Source: RBG-16-66-20 sp036560705 (GTDB lineage: Bacteria > Pseudomonadota > Gammaproteobacteria > Burkholderiales > SG8-39). From it: a stretch of 64,000 nt of DNA. The notes under the pieces are model-generated. The model was not told the DNA's origin. It did not search any database and saw only the letters and a program-made list of their open reading frames with translations. Where the stretch lies: NCBI GenBank assembly GCA_036560705.1, contig DATBQR010000075.1, positions 1 to 64,000 on the forward strand, in the 5' to 3' direction. Numbering within the stretch: position 1 is the stretch's first letter; each line of letters starts with the position of its first letter. A program made the position numbers and the translations under genes. Shown here piece after piece: positions 25,457-38,785 of this stretch.

Positions 25457-27081
25457 TGGCGCAGCGAACGAAGGACGCTCCGCGCACCGACGCAGCGCCG
25501 CGTTATGCGGGCCTGTTTGGACGCGACGAGCGCACGCCGGAATCGTTCTGGATCTCGCTGCGGTATTTCAACATCTACCGCATGGCGGTGGCGGCGCTGT
25601 TCCTCGGCATCACGCTGTTCTACGGCGATTCGCTCAATCTCGGTTCGCACCAGCTGAACGTATTCCGCTCGGTGAGCGTCGCCTACCTGATGGCGGGCGT
25701 GGTGTTCCACAGCCTGCTGCGCTACCTGCGGGATCTCTTCAACCTGCAGCTTTCCCTGCACATCGGCGTCGACATCGTCGCCATCACGCTGCTGATGTAT
25801 TCGAGCGGCGGCCTCCGCAGCGGCCTGGGCGTGATGCTGCTGATCGCGCTGACGGGAGCAGCGCTCGTCGCGCCGCGAAGGCTGTCGCTGCTGTACGCCG
25901 CGCTTGCGGCGATCGCGCTGCTGCTCGAGCAGAGCTACTGGCTGCTGCGGTTCGACGCGCCCGAGGCAAACTACCTGCAGCCCGGGCTGCTCGCGATCGG
26001 CTGCTTTGCCAGCGCGGGCGTCACCGGCTGGCTGGCGCAGCGGGTGGCCGCCAACGAAAGCCTCGCGCGCGAGCGCGGCCGCGCGCTCGAGACGCAGCTG
26101 CGCGTCAACCAGCTGGTGATCGCCGACATGCAGGATGGCGTGCTGGTGCTCGACCGCGACGGCCGGGTGGCGCAGTACAACCCGCAGGCGCAGCGCCTGC
26201 TCGGCGCAGGATCGCTGCTGGGCGTGGAGCTCGCCCGCCTGCTGCCCGGTTTCGGCGAACGCTGGCAGGCCTGGCGCGCCGGCGATGCCGCCGCGGCGCG
26301 CGCCGAGCTCGACCTGCGGGGCCGCGGCCTGCGCCTGCGGCTGATGGAGACCGGGGCCCCCGAGGACCTCGCCGTGCTGTTCGTCGAGGACACGACGCGC
26401 TCGCGCGAGGAGGCGCAGCAGTTGAAGCTCGCCGCGCTCGGCCGCCTGACCGCCAACATCGCGCACGAGATCCGCAATCCGCTTTCGGCGATCAGCCACG
26501 CGGCCGAGCTGCTGGACGAGGAGCACCGCGGGCGCGACCGGGAACGGCTCACGCGCATCATCCACGACAACACGCTGCGCCTGGAGCGCCTGGTGTCGGA
26601 CGTGCTGCAGCTGAATCGCCGCGATCGCGCCGCCGTCGATCGCGTCGCGCTGAATCCCTGGCTGGTCTCGTTCGTCGACGACTTCGCCGCCAACGAGTCG
26701 ATTCCCGCGGCACGCATCGGTCTGGAGACTGCGCGTGAAGTGACGGTCGAGTTCGACCGCGAGCACCTGCGCCAGGTGCTGTGGAATCTGTTGCGCAACG
26801 CGGTGCGGCACGCCAGGCAGGAGCCCGACAGCGTGCGCATCGTGCTGAACACCTACGGCGATCAAGTAGAATTCAACGTGATCGACAACGGCCCCGGCGT
26901 CGCGCGGGCGATCCAGGGCCAGCTGTTCGAGCCGTTCTTCACCACCGAGAGCAAGGGAACGGGCCTGGGGCTCTATCTTGCCCGCGAGCTGTGCGCCGCG
27001 AACCGCGCGGCGCTGGAATACGTGGACGACATGCCGGGAGCGCACTTCAGGATTCTTTGCCGGGAGGCGTCGACGGTATGA
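25456..27081 (+). CDS. pilS: Sensor histidine kinase PilS
   Basis: 541 residues. Six membrane helices (about residues 45-205; LRYFNIYRMAVAALFLGITL onward) form the PilS sensor, followed by a PAS-like region (NQLVIADMQDGVLVLDRDGR). The kinase core has an H box LTANIAHEIRNPLSAISHAA (His ~336), N box LWNLLRNAVRHARQ, G1 DNGPGVARA and G2 ESKGTGLGLYLARELC. PilS controls phosphorylation of PilR and thereby sigma54-dependent pilin transcription. The PP0621 gene precedes with a one-base overlap; pilR follows after 7 bases. No pilin genes are in the window. Confidence 0.92.
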   Translation: MAQRTKDAPRTDAAPRYAGLFGRDERTPESFWISLRYFNIYRMAVAALFLGITLFYGDSLNLGSHQLNVFRSVSVAYLMAGVVFHSLLRYLRDLFNLQLSLHIGVDIVAITLLMYSSGGLRSGLGVMLLIALTGAALVAPRRLSLLYAALAAIALLLEQSYWLLRFDAPEANYLQPGLLAIGCFASAGVTGWLAQRVAANESLARERGRALETQLRVNQLVIADMQDGVLVLDRDGRVAQYNPQAQRLLGAGSLLGVELARLLPGFGERWQAWRAGDAAAARAELDLRGRGLRLRLMETGAPEDLAVLFVEDTTRSREEAQQLKLAALGRLTANIAHEIRNPLSAISHAAELLDEEHRGRDRERLTRIIHDNTLRLERLVSDVLQLNRRDRAAVDRVALNPWLVSFVDDFAANESIPAARIGLETAREVTVEFDREHLRQVLWNLLRNAVRHARQEPDSVRIVLNTYGDQVEFNVIDNGPGVARAIQGQLFEPFFTTESKGTGLGLYLARELCAANRAALEYVDDMPGAHFRILCREASTV

Positions 27082-27088
27082 GACTCGC

Positions 27089-28450
<1,362 letters not shown>

Positions 28451-28465
<15 letters not shown>

Positions 28466-28499
28466 TTCTGGCTAGGGCAGGACGGCCGGTGATTCTGGC
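28451..28499 (+). repeat. 22-bp direct repeat (27-bp period) over the pilR stop
   Basis: CAGGACGGCCGGTGATTCTG plus GC occurs at 28451-28472 and again, identical, at 28478-28499. The first copy contains the pilR stop codon; the second lies in the pilR-ampD gap, ending 11 bases before the ampD start. It looks like a recent tandem duplication. It does not change the pilR product. Confidence 0.9.
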
Positions 28500-28510
28500 C
28501 GTTCAAGGCG

Positions 28511-29053
28511 ATGGCCGCTGAAGGCGGCTGGGTCGCGGGAGCGCGGCGGATACTGTCGCCGAACTGCGACAGCCGGCCGGCGGGCGCCGAAATCTCCCTA
28601 GTCGTGCTGCATTCGATCAGCCTGCCGCGTGGCGTCTACGGCGGCGACGCCATCGAGCGGCTGTTCACCAACCAGCTCGATCCCGCCGCTCATCCGTCGT
28701 TCGCCGATCTGGCTGGCGTGCGCGTCTCGTCCCATTTCCTGGTGCGGCGCGGCGGCGAGCTGCTGCAGTTCGTGCCGCTGCAGGCGCGCGCCTGGCACGC
28801 CGGCGTATCGCGCTGGCGTGGCCGCGAGCGTTGCAACGATTACGCCGTCGGCATCGAACTCGAGGGCACGGACGACAGCGCCTTCGCCCCGGCGCAATAT
28901 GCCTGCCTTGCGCGGCTGGTAAACAAACTGCAATCGAGCCTGCCACTGCGCGAGTTCGCCGCGCACAGCGATGTAGCGCCCGACCGCAAGACCGACCCCG
29001 GCGCGCACTTCGACTGGCCGCGGTTTCTGTCGGTGCTGGCCCGCGCGTCCTAG
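28511..29053 (+). CDS. ampD: 1,6-anhydro-N-acetylmuramyl-L-alanine amidase AmpD
   Basis: 180 residues; cytoplasmic zinc amidase that recycles anhydro-muropeptides. Amidase_2 motifs and the zinc ligands are visible: His in LVVLHSISLPRGVYGG (~35), His and Asp in EFAAHSDVAPDRKTDPGAHF (~155 and ~165). VSSHFLVRRGGELLQFVPLQ, RAWHAGVSRWRGRERCNDYA and VGIELEGTDD match the family. No signal peptide, as expected. With three lytic transglycosylases in the window, it represents the recycling side of the same pathway. Follows pilR by 45 bases. Confidence 0.94.
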   Translation: MAAEGGWVAGARRILSPNCDSRPAGAEISLVVLHSISLPRGVYGGDAIERLFTNQLDPAAHPSFADLAGVRVSSHFLVRRGGELLQFVPLQARAWHAGVSRWRGRERCNDYAVGIELEGTDDSAFAPAQYACLARLVNKLQSSLPLREFAAHSDVAPDRKTDPGAHFDWPRFLSVLARAS

Positions 29054-29112
29054 GTCTTCCCCCGGTCTCCCCGCTGCAGTACCCCTACCCGTAGGGTATG
29101 CACCGCATATGG

Positions 29113-29128
29113 GCACTACATATTGCGG
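29113..29128 (+). promoter_or_regulatory. Candidate NrdR-like box 1 upstream of nrdA
   Basis: GCACTACATATTGCGG resembles the NrdR consensus (ACA..ATAT..GT type) and recurs with two mismatches 98 bases downstream. It lies 19 bases upstream of the candidate -35 box. Typical NrdR sites are paired about 31 bases apart, which is not the case here, so the call is tentative. Confidence 0.35.
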
Positions 29129-29147
29129 CGCGCAAAATTTTTCACGC

Positions 29148-29175
29148 TTGCAAATTCTTATCCACATGTTAGAGT
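29148..29175 (+). promoter_or_regulatory. Candidate nrdA promoter
   Basis: TTGCAA (29148-29153), a 16-base spacer and TAGAGT (29170-29175) with a TG one base before it (extended -10). It would start transcription near 29182, giving a leader of about 130 bases before the nrdA ATG. The surrounding DNA is markedly AT-rich compared with the flanking genes. Confidence 0.5.
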
Positions 29176-29210
29176 GCCCCCACAACAAGTAGTTGCCAAT
29201 CAATACTTCA

Positions 29211-29226
29211 GCACTAGATATTGTGG
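29211..29226 (+). promoter_or_regulatory. Candidate NrdR-like box 2 (in the nrdA leader)
   Basis: GCACTAGATATTGTGG matches box 1 at 14 of 16 positions and is the closer of the two to the NrdR consensus. It falls downstream of the candidate start of transcription, where a bound repressor could block elongation. Tentative. Confidence 0.38.
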
Positions 29227-29311
29227 TTTTGCGCTAGGTCGTAACGGGGCTGTCATTCCCCGGGCAAGCAGCAACGACGCCGCGCAGGACCCGCGACATG
29301 GGAGACGGGAG

Positions 29312-32209
<2,898 letters not shown>

Positions 32210-32228
32210 CAGACGAGGCCTGCCAGTA

Positions 32229-33380
32229 ATGCTGACCTTCGAGGAAGAGGGCAAGAGCAACCCGATCGCCGGGCTGGCGATCCAGCCGAACGCCGGCTTC
32301 GTTCCGCCCGCCGGCGGCTCGACAGGCGAAGCCGACAAGGGCTTCAGCGTCGGCAACGCGTTCCGCCGCATCAAGGTCGAAGACAAGAGCATCATCAATT
32401 CCAAGGCCGACGTTAACCAGCTGGTGCCGTTCAAGTACAAGTGGGCCTGGGAGAAGTACATCGCCGCCTGCGCCAACCACTGGATGCCGCAGGAAGTGAA
32501 CATGAGCCGCGACATCCAGCTCTGGAAGGATCCGAACGGGCTTACGGATGACGAGCGGCGGCTGGTGATTCGCAATCTCGGCTTCTTCGTCACCGCGGAT
32601 TCGCTGGCGGCGAACAACATCGTGCTCGGCACCTACCGCCACATCACGGCGCCGGAGTGCCGCCAGTACCTGCTGCGCCAGGCCTTCGAGGAGGCGATCC
32701 ACACCCACGCCTACCAGTACATCGCCGAGAGCCTGGACCTGGACGAGGGCGCGCTGTTCAACGCCTACCACGAGGTCGCCTCGATCCGCGACAAGGACGA
32801 ATTCCTCATCCCGTTCATCGACACGCTGACCGACCCGGCCTTCAAGACGGGTACGCCGGACGCCGACCAGAAGCTGCTGAAGAGCCTGATCGTGTTCTCC
32901 TGCCTGATGGAAGGGCTGTTCTTCTACGTCGGCTTCACCCAGATCCTGGCGCTCGGCCGGCAGAACAAGATGACCGGCGCTGCCGAGCAGTACATGTACA
33001 TCCTGCGCGACGAGTCCATGCACTGCAATTTCGGCATCGACCTCGTGAACCAGATCAAGCTGGAGAATCCGCACCTGTGGACGCCGGAGTTCCGCGAGGA
33101 ACTGACGGCGATCTTCCGCAAGGCGGTCGACCTCGAATACGCCTACGCCGAGGACACCATGCCGCGCGGCGTGCTCGGGCTGAACGCGCCGATGTTCAAG
33201 GAATACCTGCGCTTCATCTGCAACCGCCGCTGCCAGCAGATCGGCCTGGAAGTGATGTTCCCGGGAGCCAGCAACCCGTTCCCGTGGATGAGCGAGATGA
33301 TCGACCTGAAGAAGGAGCGCAATTTCTTCGAGACGCGGGTCATCGAATACCAGACCGGCGGCGCCCTGAACTGGGAATGA
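32229..33380 (+). CDS. nrdB: Ribonucleoside-diphosphate reductase beta subunit (class Ia-like)
   Basis: 383 residues; carries the di-iron tyrosyl radical. Metal ligands follow the family: Asp in FFVTADSLAANNI, Glu and His in FEEAIHTHAYQYI (about 155-162), Glu in LIVFSCLMEGLFFYVGF and Glu/His in LRDESMHCNFGIDL. The radical Tyr is present (EAIHTHAY, spacing as in E. coli Tyr122), so this is not the Mn/Fe Phe type. The C-terminus ends ...EYQTGGALNWE, the tail that docks on NrdA. An N-terminal extension of about 45 residues (NPIAGLAIQPNAGFVPPAGG) precedes the core. Co-transcribed with nrdA and the DUF2442 gene. Confidence 0.96.
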   Translation: MLTFEEEGKSNPIAGLAIQPNAGFVPPAGGSTGEADKGFSVGNAFRRIKVEDKSIINSKADVNQLVPFKYKWAWEKYIAACANHWMPQEVNMSRDIQLWKDPNGLTDDERRLVIRNLGFFVTADSLAANNIVLGTYRHITAPECRQYLLRQAFEEAIHTHAYQYIAESLDLDEGALFNAYHEVASIRDKDEFLIPFIDTLTDPAFKTGTPDADQKLLKSLIVFSCLMEGLFFYVGFTQILALGRQNKMTGAAEQYMYILRDESMHCNFGIDLVNQIKLENPHLWTPEFREELTAIFRKAVDLEYAYAEDTMPRGVLGLNAPMFKEYLRFICNRRCQQIGLEVMFPGASNPFPWMSEMIDLKKERNFFETRVIEYQTGGALNWE

Positions 33381-33399
33381 GGCTACCTAGGACACCCAC

Positions 33400-33648
33400 A
33401 TGCACCGTGTAACCGCATGCAAGGCCGAAGACGACTACAAGCTCTGGATCCGCTTCGACGACGGGCTGGAAGGCAGCGTGTTCCTCGGCAATCTGCTCGA
33501 GATCGGCGCCTTCAAGCTGTGGCGCGATGTGCGCGAGTTCGAGAAGGTGAGCGTGGATCCGGAATCCGCCACCGTGACCTGGGAGGGAGGCATCCGGCTC
33601 GACCCGGAAATCCTGTACCAGGACCTCGCAGGGAAGAACGGACGGTGA
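33400..33648 (+). CDS. DUF2442 family protein
   Basis: 82 residues, soluble: HRVTACKAEDDYKLWIRFDD, GLEGSVFLGNLLEIGAFKLW, RDVREFEKVSVDPESATVTW, then an RLDPEILY end. This is the DUF2442 pattern, a small beta-rich domain often encoded near toxin-antitoxin or housekeeping genes; no function is established. It follows nrdB by 19 bases and precedes a terminator hairpin, so it is the last gene of the nrd transcript. No toxin partner is adjacent. Confidence 0.82.
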   Translation: MHRVTACKAEDDYKLWIRFDDGLEGSVFLGNLLEIGAFKLWRDVREFEKVSVDPESATVTWEGGIRLDPEILYQDLAGKNGR

Positions 33649-33668
33649 GCCGTTCCAAGAATTCAATG

Positions 33669-33691
33669 CGCCGGGCATCCGCCCGGCGTTT
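33669..33691 (+). terminator. Terminator hairpin after nrdAB-DUF2442
   Basis: CGCCGGGC / GCCCGGCG stem (33669-33676 and 33681-33688) with an ATCC loop followed by TTTGAAT. The stem is strong; the T-run is short. Confidence 0.6.
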
Positions 33692-33750
33692 GAATAGTCC
33701 GGGCCAGTGCGGCCGGGCTTTCTTTCGCAACTACCTCTAAGGAGATTGTT

Positions 33751-34044
33751 ATGGCGAAGAAAAAAGCGAAAAAAGGCGGCAAGAAAAAGAAGAAGAAGAA
33801 AGCATCAGGTAAAAAGAAATCGTCCAAGAAGAAGGCATCAAGAAGGGTAGCGGGCAAAAAAAAGAAGGCCGCGAAAAAGAAGTCTAAAAAGAAAAAGAAG
33901 GCGGCAAGCAAACCCGCAAGACCCAAGGCCAGCACTGCGATGACGGCGCCAGCAAGATTGCCGTCCGCCGCTGCGAGTCACGGCGCGAGAACCGCGCTGA
34001 ATCCAGCGGCCGCGTGGCCGTTTCCGACCGGGTCCCGGCCGTAA
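33751..34044 (+). CDS. Lysine-rich histone H1-like protein
   Basis: 97 residues behind a strong AAGGAG site. The first 55 residues are almost only Lys, Ala, Ser and Gly (MAKKKAKKGGKKKKKKKASG, then KKKSSKKKASRRVAGKKKKA), an unfolded DNA- or RNA-binding tail like bacterial H1-like/AlgP proteins. The last 35 residues change character: Ala/Pro/Thr-rich and ending LNPAAAWPFPTGSRP, which is not basic. The poly-A codon runs are slippage-prone, so a frameshift affecting the tail cannot be excluded from sequence alone. It lies between the nrd operon and the transglycosylase leader. Probable nucleoid-associated role, inferred from composition only. Confidence 0.72.
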   Translation: MAKKKAKKGGKKKKKKKASGKKKSSKKKASRRVAGKKKKAAKKKSKKKKKAASKPARPKASTAMTAPARLPSAAASHGARTALNPAAAWPFPTGSRP

Positions 34045-34306
34045 CCGGGAACCGATCGGGAATGTGGCGGGGGGCGCAAGCCCTCCGCCGGCCTTTGAAG
34101 CGCTCCGGACCGCCTTGGCCATCCAGCATAACTGGGAGTCCGAGGCCGGTCCGCGAGGCTTCTCCACCGGGTCGGCCTTCTCGCTGCCGATTCCCGATGA
34201 GGCCGCAATTTTACGCATCTTCACAGTCGCGTATCGGGCCAGGAAACCTTCGCCAAAACAAAGGTTTCGGCCGGCGTCTTCATTTCGTCGGGGAGCAGCG
34301 AAGTGA
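34045..34306. other. Intergenic stretch, no supported gene
   Basis: Between the H1-like gene and the transglycosylase promoter. Short open frames exist on both strands, for example 34064-34306 plus, but none has a ribosome site or a recognisable protein. TCCCGG/CCGGGA near 34034-34051 could form a hairpin without a T-run. I see nothing else. Confidence 0.5.
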
Positions 34307-34336
34307 TTGACATTAAAGAAACTTTTACGCTATGAT
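34307..34336 (+). promoter_or_regulatory. Strong sigma70 promoter of the transglycosylase gene
   Basis: TTGACA (34307-34312, consensus) and TATGAT (34331-34336, one mismatch) with an 18-base spacer. Transcription should begin near 34343, about 205 bases before the start codon, which makes an unusually long leader. Confidence 0.8.
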
Positions 34337-34342
34337 TCGATC

Positions 34343-34547
34343 TGTTGCGCCGCAACATCTGCCGCTGAATCCAAGGATTCGGCAGCGTCGCCAGGGAAGC
34401 CCCGGCGACCTGAGCAAGCGGAGCGCCCAACTCTCTCCGGGCCGCCCGCGCACTACCCCCCCACCCAGATTGTCCAATCCCCCAGCGAGGCGATTGCGGC
34501 TGGTCGGGGAGGGCGTGCAACCGGCGCAGAAGGTTTGGAGGTTGAAA
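34343..34547 (+). other. Structured 5' leader of the transglycosylase gene (unidentified)
   Basis: The leader begins with a 15-base palindrome TGTTGCGCCGCAACA (34343-34357). Two adjacent strong hairpins follow. The first is CTGCCG/CGGCAG (34359-34385), with an inner AATCC/GGATT stem. The second is GTCGCC/GGCGAC (34387-34409), with an inner GGG/CCC. A GC-rich stretch then leads to GGAGG (34537-34541) and the ATG. I could not match it to a riboswitch class I know (not cobalamin, c-di-GMP GEMM or ydaO consensus). The frame of the gene is open through the leader back to an ATG at 34332, but that ATG is inside the -10 box. Confidence 0.5.
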
Positions 34548-35237
34548 ATGGAAACAACGGATGCTGTCAGGTTGCCAGGTTTCGCCGGTGCCGTACGCCT
34601 CTACTCGGCGGCACGCACGGTCCTCGCCCTCGTCGGATTGGCGGTGGTGCTGGCGGCGGTGTTGCCGGCGCCGCGCGAGTTCGCTCTGCGCCAGGTCGCC
34701 GTCTGGACGGACGCCTGGGAAGGCGATGCCGGCAACACGACTGCCGGCACGATCCAGCCCGGTTCGGAGGCGGGCTCGATGCGCGAACAGCGGGCGGTCA
34801 GCGAATTCATCTCGAAACGCTACCGCGTGGCGCAGGATGCCATCTCCGGCTTTGTCGCCACGGCCTACCGTGCGGGCACCGAGTGGAAGGTGGACCCGCT
34901 GCTGATCCTCGCGGTGATGGCGGTGGAGTCGCGTTATAACCCGGTCGCCGAGAGCCAGATGGGCGCCAAGGGCCTGATGCAGGTGATCCCGAAGTTCCAC
35001 GGCGAGAAGCTGCTGGAGCACGGCGGCGAGACCGCCTTGCTGGATCCGCACGTCAACATCCAGGTCGGCGCGCAAATCCTGCGCGAGTACCTGCAGCGCT
35101 ACGGCGAGACCGAGACCGCGCTGCAGATGTACGCCGGCGCCTTCGACGAGCCGAGTTCCGGCTACGCGTTCAAGGTGCTCGCCGAGCGCGCGCGCCTGGA
35201 GCAGATGCTCAAGCAGCTGCGCCGGACCGCGACCTGA
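34548..35237 (+). CDS. Lytic transglycosylase, SLT domain, membrane-anchored
   Basis: 229 residues. Start ATG 34548 behind GGAGG. One N-terminal membrane helix or uncleaved signal (TVLALVGLAVVLAAVLPAPR, about 20-40) and a periplasmic SLT domain from about 105: catalytic Glu in LAVMAVESRYNPVAESQMGA, then KGLMQVIPKFHGEKLL, HVNIQVGAQILREYL and ALQMYAGAF. It cleaves peptidoglycan glycans. The strong promoter plus long structured leader suggests tight post-transcriptional control, unlike the proS-linked paralogue at 15937. The 3' end overlaps the convergent aminotransferase gene by 29 bases. Confidence 0.88.
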   Translation: METTDAVRLPGFAGAVRLYSAARTVLALVGLAVVLAAVLPAPREFALRQVAVWTDAWEGDAGNTTAGTIQPGSEAGSMREQRAVSEFISKRYRVAQDAISGFVATAYRAGTEWKVDPLLILAVMAVESRYNPVAESQMGAKGLMQVIPKFHGEKLLEHGGETALLDPHVNIQVGAQILREYLQRYGETETALQMYAGAFDEPSSGYAFKVLAERARLEQMLKQLRRTAT

Positions 35238-36426
35238 CTTTCCGCAGGCAAAACCTTCTGAGACGTTCGGCGGCCTCTTCGAGGTCGGCCATCCCGCGCG
35301 TATAGGCGAAGCGCACGTAGCGCTTGGTTTCGTTCGCGCCAAAATCGATTCCCGGCGTCGCGGCGACGCCTTCGCGCTCGAGCAGCTCGAAAGCGAAGCG
35401 CCGGCCGTCCCACGGCGCCGCGTGCCGTACCGCCGGGCAGTGCGCATACAGGTAAAACGCGCCGGTCGGTTGCGCCGGGATCGTCAATCCCGCGCGCGCC
35501 AGCGCCGGCAGCAGGAAATCCCGCCTGCGCTGGAATTCGAGCCGGCGGTTTTCAAGAATTTTCAGGCTATCGGAAGAAAAACAGGCCAACGCCGCGTGCT
35601 GCGCCACCGACGGCGCGCAGATGAACAGGTGCTGCGCGAGTTTTTCGAAATCGCGCAGCCTTTTTTCGGGCAGCACGACCCAGCCCAGCCGCCAGCCCGT
35701 CATGCAGAAATACTTGGAAAAGCTGTTGACGACGACGACTTCGCCGGGCAGGCCGAGGGCGGTGGAGGCCGGTTCGCCGTAGACCAGTCCCTGGTAGATC
35801 TCGTCGACGATCAGCACGCCGCCGCGCGCCGCGATGAATTCCGCGATTTTCCTCAGCTCGGCTTTTGGGATGACGGTCCCGGTCGGGTTCGAGGGCGAGC
35901 CGAGCAGCAGTCCCCTGGTGCGGCGCCCCCAGGCCGCACGCACCATTTCCAGCGTCGGCTGAAACCCGGTGCCCCCCAGGACCTTCAAGGGCCGGGCGAC
36001 TCCTTCGAAGGCGCGCACCATGTGGCGATAGCCGGGGTAGCCCGGATCGGGCACCAGGATCTCGTCGCCGGGATTCACGTACAGCGCCAGCGTCAGCAGC
36101 AGGCCTCCGGAAGCGCCTGAGGTGACGGCGATCCGGCTGGGGCTCAGTTTCTTCGAGAAGCGGCTGCCATAGTGCGCGGCGAGCGCTTCCCTGAGCGAGG
36201 GCAGACCGAGGGTGGCAGTATAAGCAGTGAGGCCGTCCCGCAGCGCCCGCACGGCCGCTTCGACCACCTGCGGCGTCGCGGTAAAGTCGGGTTCGCCGAT
36301 TTCCATGTGGATCACGCGCCGGCCCGCGGCCTCGAGCCGGTGCGCGCGCGACAGCACGTCCATCACCGCGAAAGGCTGGATTTCTGCCGCGCGGCTGGCG
36401 GCGAGCAGGCGGGAAGCGGTCTTCAA
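35209..36426 (-). CDS. Pyridoxal phosphate-dependent aminotransferase, class I/II
   Basis: 405 residues of fold-type I. PLP-binding Lys in VVVNSFSKYFCMTGWRLGW (~240). Other markers: GEPDFTATPQVVEAAVRALR at the N-terminus, SGASGGLLLTLALYVNPGDE, PDPGYPGYRHMVRAF, LLLGSPSNPTGTVIP and the substrate Arg region RYVRFAYTRGMADLEEA. It resembles aspartate/alanine/aromatic aminotransferases of the AAT-I group; the exact substrate is not assignable. It is divergent from maeB, with a 64-base gap holding back-to-back -10 boxes, and converges on the transglycosylase gene with a 29-base overlap. Confidence 0.87.
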   Translation of the reverse strand: MKTASRLLAASRAAEIQPFAVMDVLSRAHRLEAAGRRVIHMEIGEPDFTATPQVVEAAVRALRDGLTAYTATLGLPSLREALAAHYGSRFSKKLSPSRIAVTSGASGGLLLTLALYVNPGDEILVPDPGYPGYRHMVRAFEGVARPLKVLGGTGFQPTLEMVRAAWGRRTRGLLLGSPSNPTGTVIPKAELRKIAEFIAARGGVLIVDEIYQGLVYGEPASTALGLPGEVVVVNSFSKYFCMTGWRLGWVVLPEKRLRDFEKLAQHLFICAPSVAQHAALACFSSDSLKILENRRLEFQRRRDFLLPALARAGLTIPAQPTGAFYLYAHCPAVRHAAPWDGRRFAFELLEREGVAATPGIDFGANETKRYVRFAYTRGMADLEEAAERLRRFCLRKVRSRSGAAA

Positions 36427-36449
36427 GAGGAGAAGCGGGGAATGTGAGG

Positions 36450-36465
36450 ATTATACGGATATAAT
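36450..36465. promoter_or_regulatory. Back-to-back -10 boxes (aminotransferase / maeB)
   Basis: TATAAT at 36460-36465 on the plus strand (for maeB) and TATAAT on the minus strand at 36450-36455 (for the aminotransferase), only four bases apart. Neither has a good -35 box. RNA polymerase could not occupy both at once, so the two genes may be transcribed in competition. Confidence 0.5.
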
Positions 36466-36490
36466 TTTCCCCCGATTTTAGGAGCGGAAT

Positions 36491-38784
<2,294 letters not shown>

Positions 38785-38785
<1 letters not shown>

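Noticed and set aside
34064..34306. Small open frame of about 80 codons in the gap before the transglycosylase promoter
   Set aside because: No ribosome-binding site, no family resemblance, and it runs into the promoter region.
34332..34547. A 72-codon N-terminal extension of the transglycosylase reaching an ATG at 34332
   Set aside because: That ATG overlaps the -10 box of a near-consensus promoter, the translation is Pro/Arg-rich without features, and a GGAGG site directly precedes the ATG at 34548.
34343..34547. Assignment of the transglycosylase leader to the ydaO (c-di-AMP), c-di-GMP or cobalamin riboswitch classes
   Set aside because: The conserved consensus elements of these classes are not present as I read the sequence, so I left it unidentified.
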